A DNA stretch of 5,279 nt, taken from NCBI RefSeq assembly GCF_028618695.1, contig NZ_JAQIVI010000716.1:1-5279 (forward strand), given 5' to 3'. This DNA is from Natrinema soli (GTDB taxonomy: Archaea > Halobacteriota > Halobacteria > Halobacteriales > Natrialbaceae). Under the pieces are notes generated by a model. It was given only the letters and a program-made list of their open reading frames with translations, had not been told where the DNA came from and searched no databases. Positions 5,104 to 5,279 of this stretch are shown piece after piece; the first letter of the stretch is position 1, and every line of letters begins with the position of its first letter. The position numbers and the translations under genes are program-made.

Positions 5104-5279
5104 GGGTCCGCTTCGGCCTCGGCACGTTTCTCGTCGTCGGTTCCCCGGATGATCGACCGGATCCGATCGTGGAACGCCTCGAGCGAGTCGGTGTTCTCGA
5201 CGACCACGTCGGCGCGGGCCATCGCGTCGTCCATCCCGAAGCCGCGCTCGCGTTCGTCGCGGGCGGCCAGCCCCTCGCC
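5100..5279 (-). CDS. UPF0200 family P-loop kinase-like protein (dephospho-CoA kinase-like), C-terminal 59 residues only
   Basis: Only the last 59 codons lie in the window; the P-loop and start are beyond the right edge. The visible part GLAARDERERGFGMDDAMAR and ADVVVENTDSLEAFHDRI is the characteristic end of archaeal UPF0200 nucleotide-kinase-like ATPases, related to dephospho-CoA kinase (RDxxElGfGM, then a 'vxNtdsLeaF' strand and helix). The RDERE segment corresponds to the lid/arginine region of these kinases. An acidic tail (DDEKRAEAEADP) follows. The TGA (5102-5100) overlaps the ATG of the UPF0201 gene, marking a two-gene operon. The substrate is unknown in the family. Confidence 0.88.
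   Translation of the reverse strand, partial: GEGLAARDERERGFGMDDAMARADVVVENTDSLEAFHDRIRSIIRGTDDEKRAEAEADP

Noticed and set aside
4343..5125. Single minus-strand ORF of 260 codons from 5125 to 4343 as one gene
   Set aside because: Its first two thirds overlap the well-recognised UPF0201 gene in another frame and give an Arg/His-rich peptide. Only its last third looks coding and is kept as part of the frameshifted gene.
1..5279. CRISPR array, insertion sequence, tRNA or rRNA
   Set aside because: I saw no regularly spaced direct repeats, transposase motifs, terminal inverted repeats or cloverleaf-like sequences in the window.

Overview
The window looks like chromosomal DNA of a halophilic archaeon (Halobacteria, probably Natrialbales; the order is an inference). 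It is GC-rich, with frequent CTCGAG/CGTCGAC-type words. The predicted proteins are strongly acidic and two carry twin-arginine (Tat) export signals. The promoters are archaeal: TATA-like boxes about 25-32 nt upstream of start codons, with no Shine-Dalgarno sequence, which implies leaderless or nearly leaderless mRNAs. The anchor gene is srp54, the signal recognition particle GTPase.

Layout. 1-774 (minus) is the N-terminal 258 residues of a FAD-dependent class I pyridine nucleotide-disulfide oxidoreductase running off the left edge. 816-1358 (minus) is a small Tat-exported protein built on one copy of the extracellular 'IxIKPGxDxxxINPxxxGVIPVAI' module. 1477-1698 (minus) is a 73-residue HicB-like antitoxin-fold protein with no HicA toxin beside it. 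These three minus-strand genes each have their own TATA-like promoter. A 143-nt divergent intergenic region (1699-1841) separates the HicB-like gene from srp54 (1842-3236, plus) and contains a conspicuous nested dyad between the two promoters. 3351-4346 (plus) encodes a Tat-exported, lipobox-containing, mostly helical lipoprotein of unknown function. On the minus strand, entering from the right edge, are the last 59 codons of a UPF0200 P-loop kinase-like protein (5100-5279). It is joined by an ATGA overlap to a complete UPF0201 RNA-binding-fold gene (4690-5103). Between UPF0201 and the lipoprotein, 4343-4689 holds what reads as a degraded or frameshifted minus-strand gene.

How the parts relate. 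SRP54 handles co-translational targeting to the membrane. Its two exported neighbours carry Tat signals instead, in line with the general haloarchaeal split between SRP (membrane proteins) and Tat (secreted proteins). The UPF0200/UPF0201 pair is a conserved archaeal unit. The remaining genes appear to be independently transcribed.

I see no mobile element, CRISPR array, tRNA or rRNA. The items most worth a second look are the dyad between the hicB-like and srp54 promoters, the frameshifted gene at 4343-4689, the stand-alone secreted module at 816-1358, and the coenzyme and substrate specificity of the oxidoreductase. I did not find strong evidence for a wholly new system.
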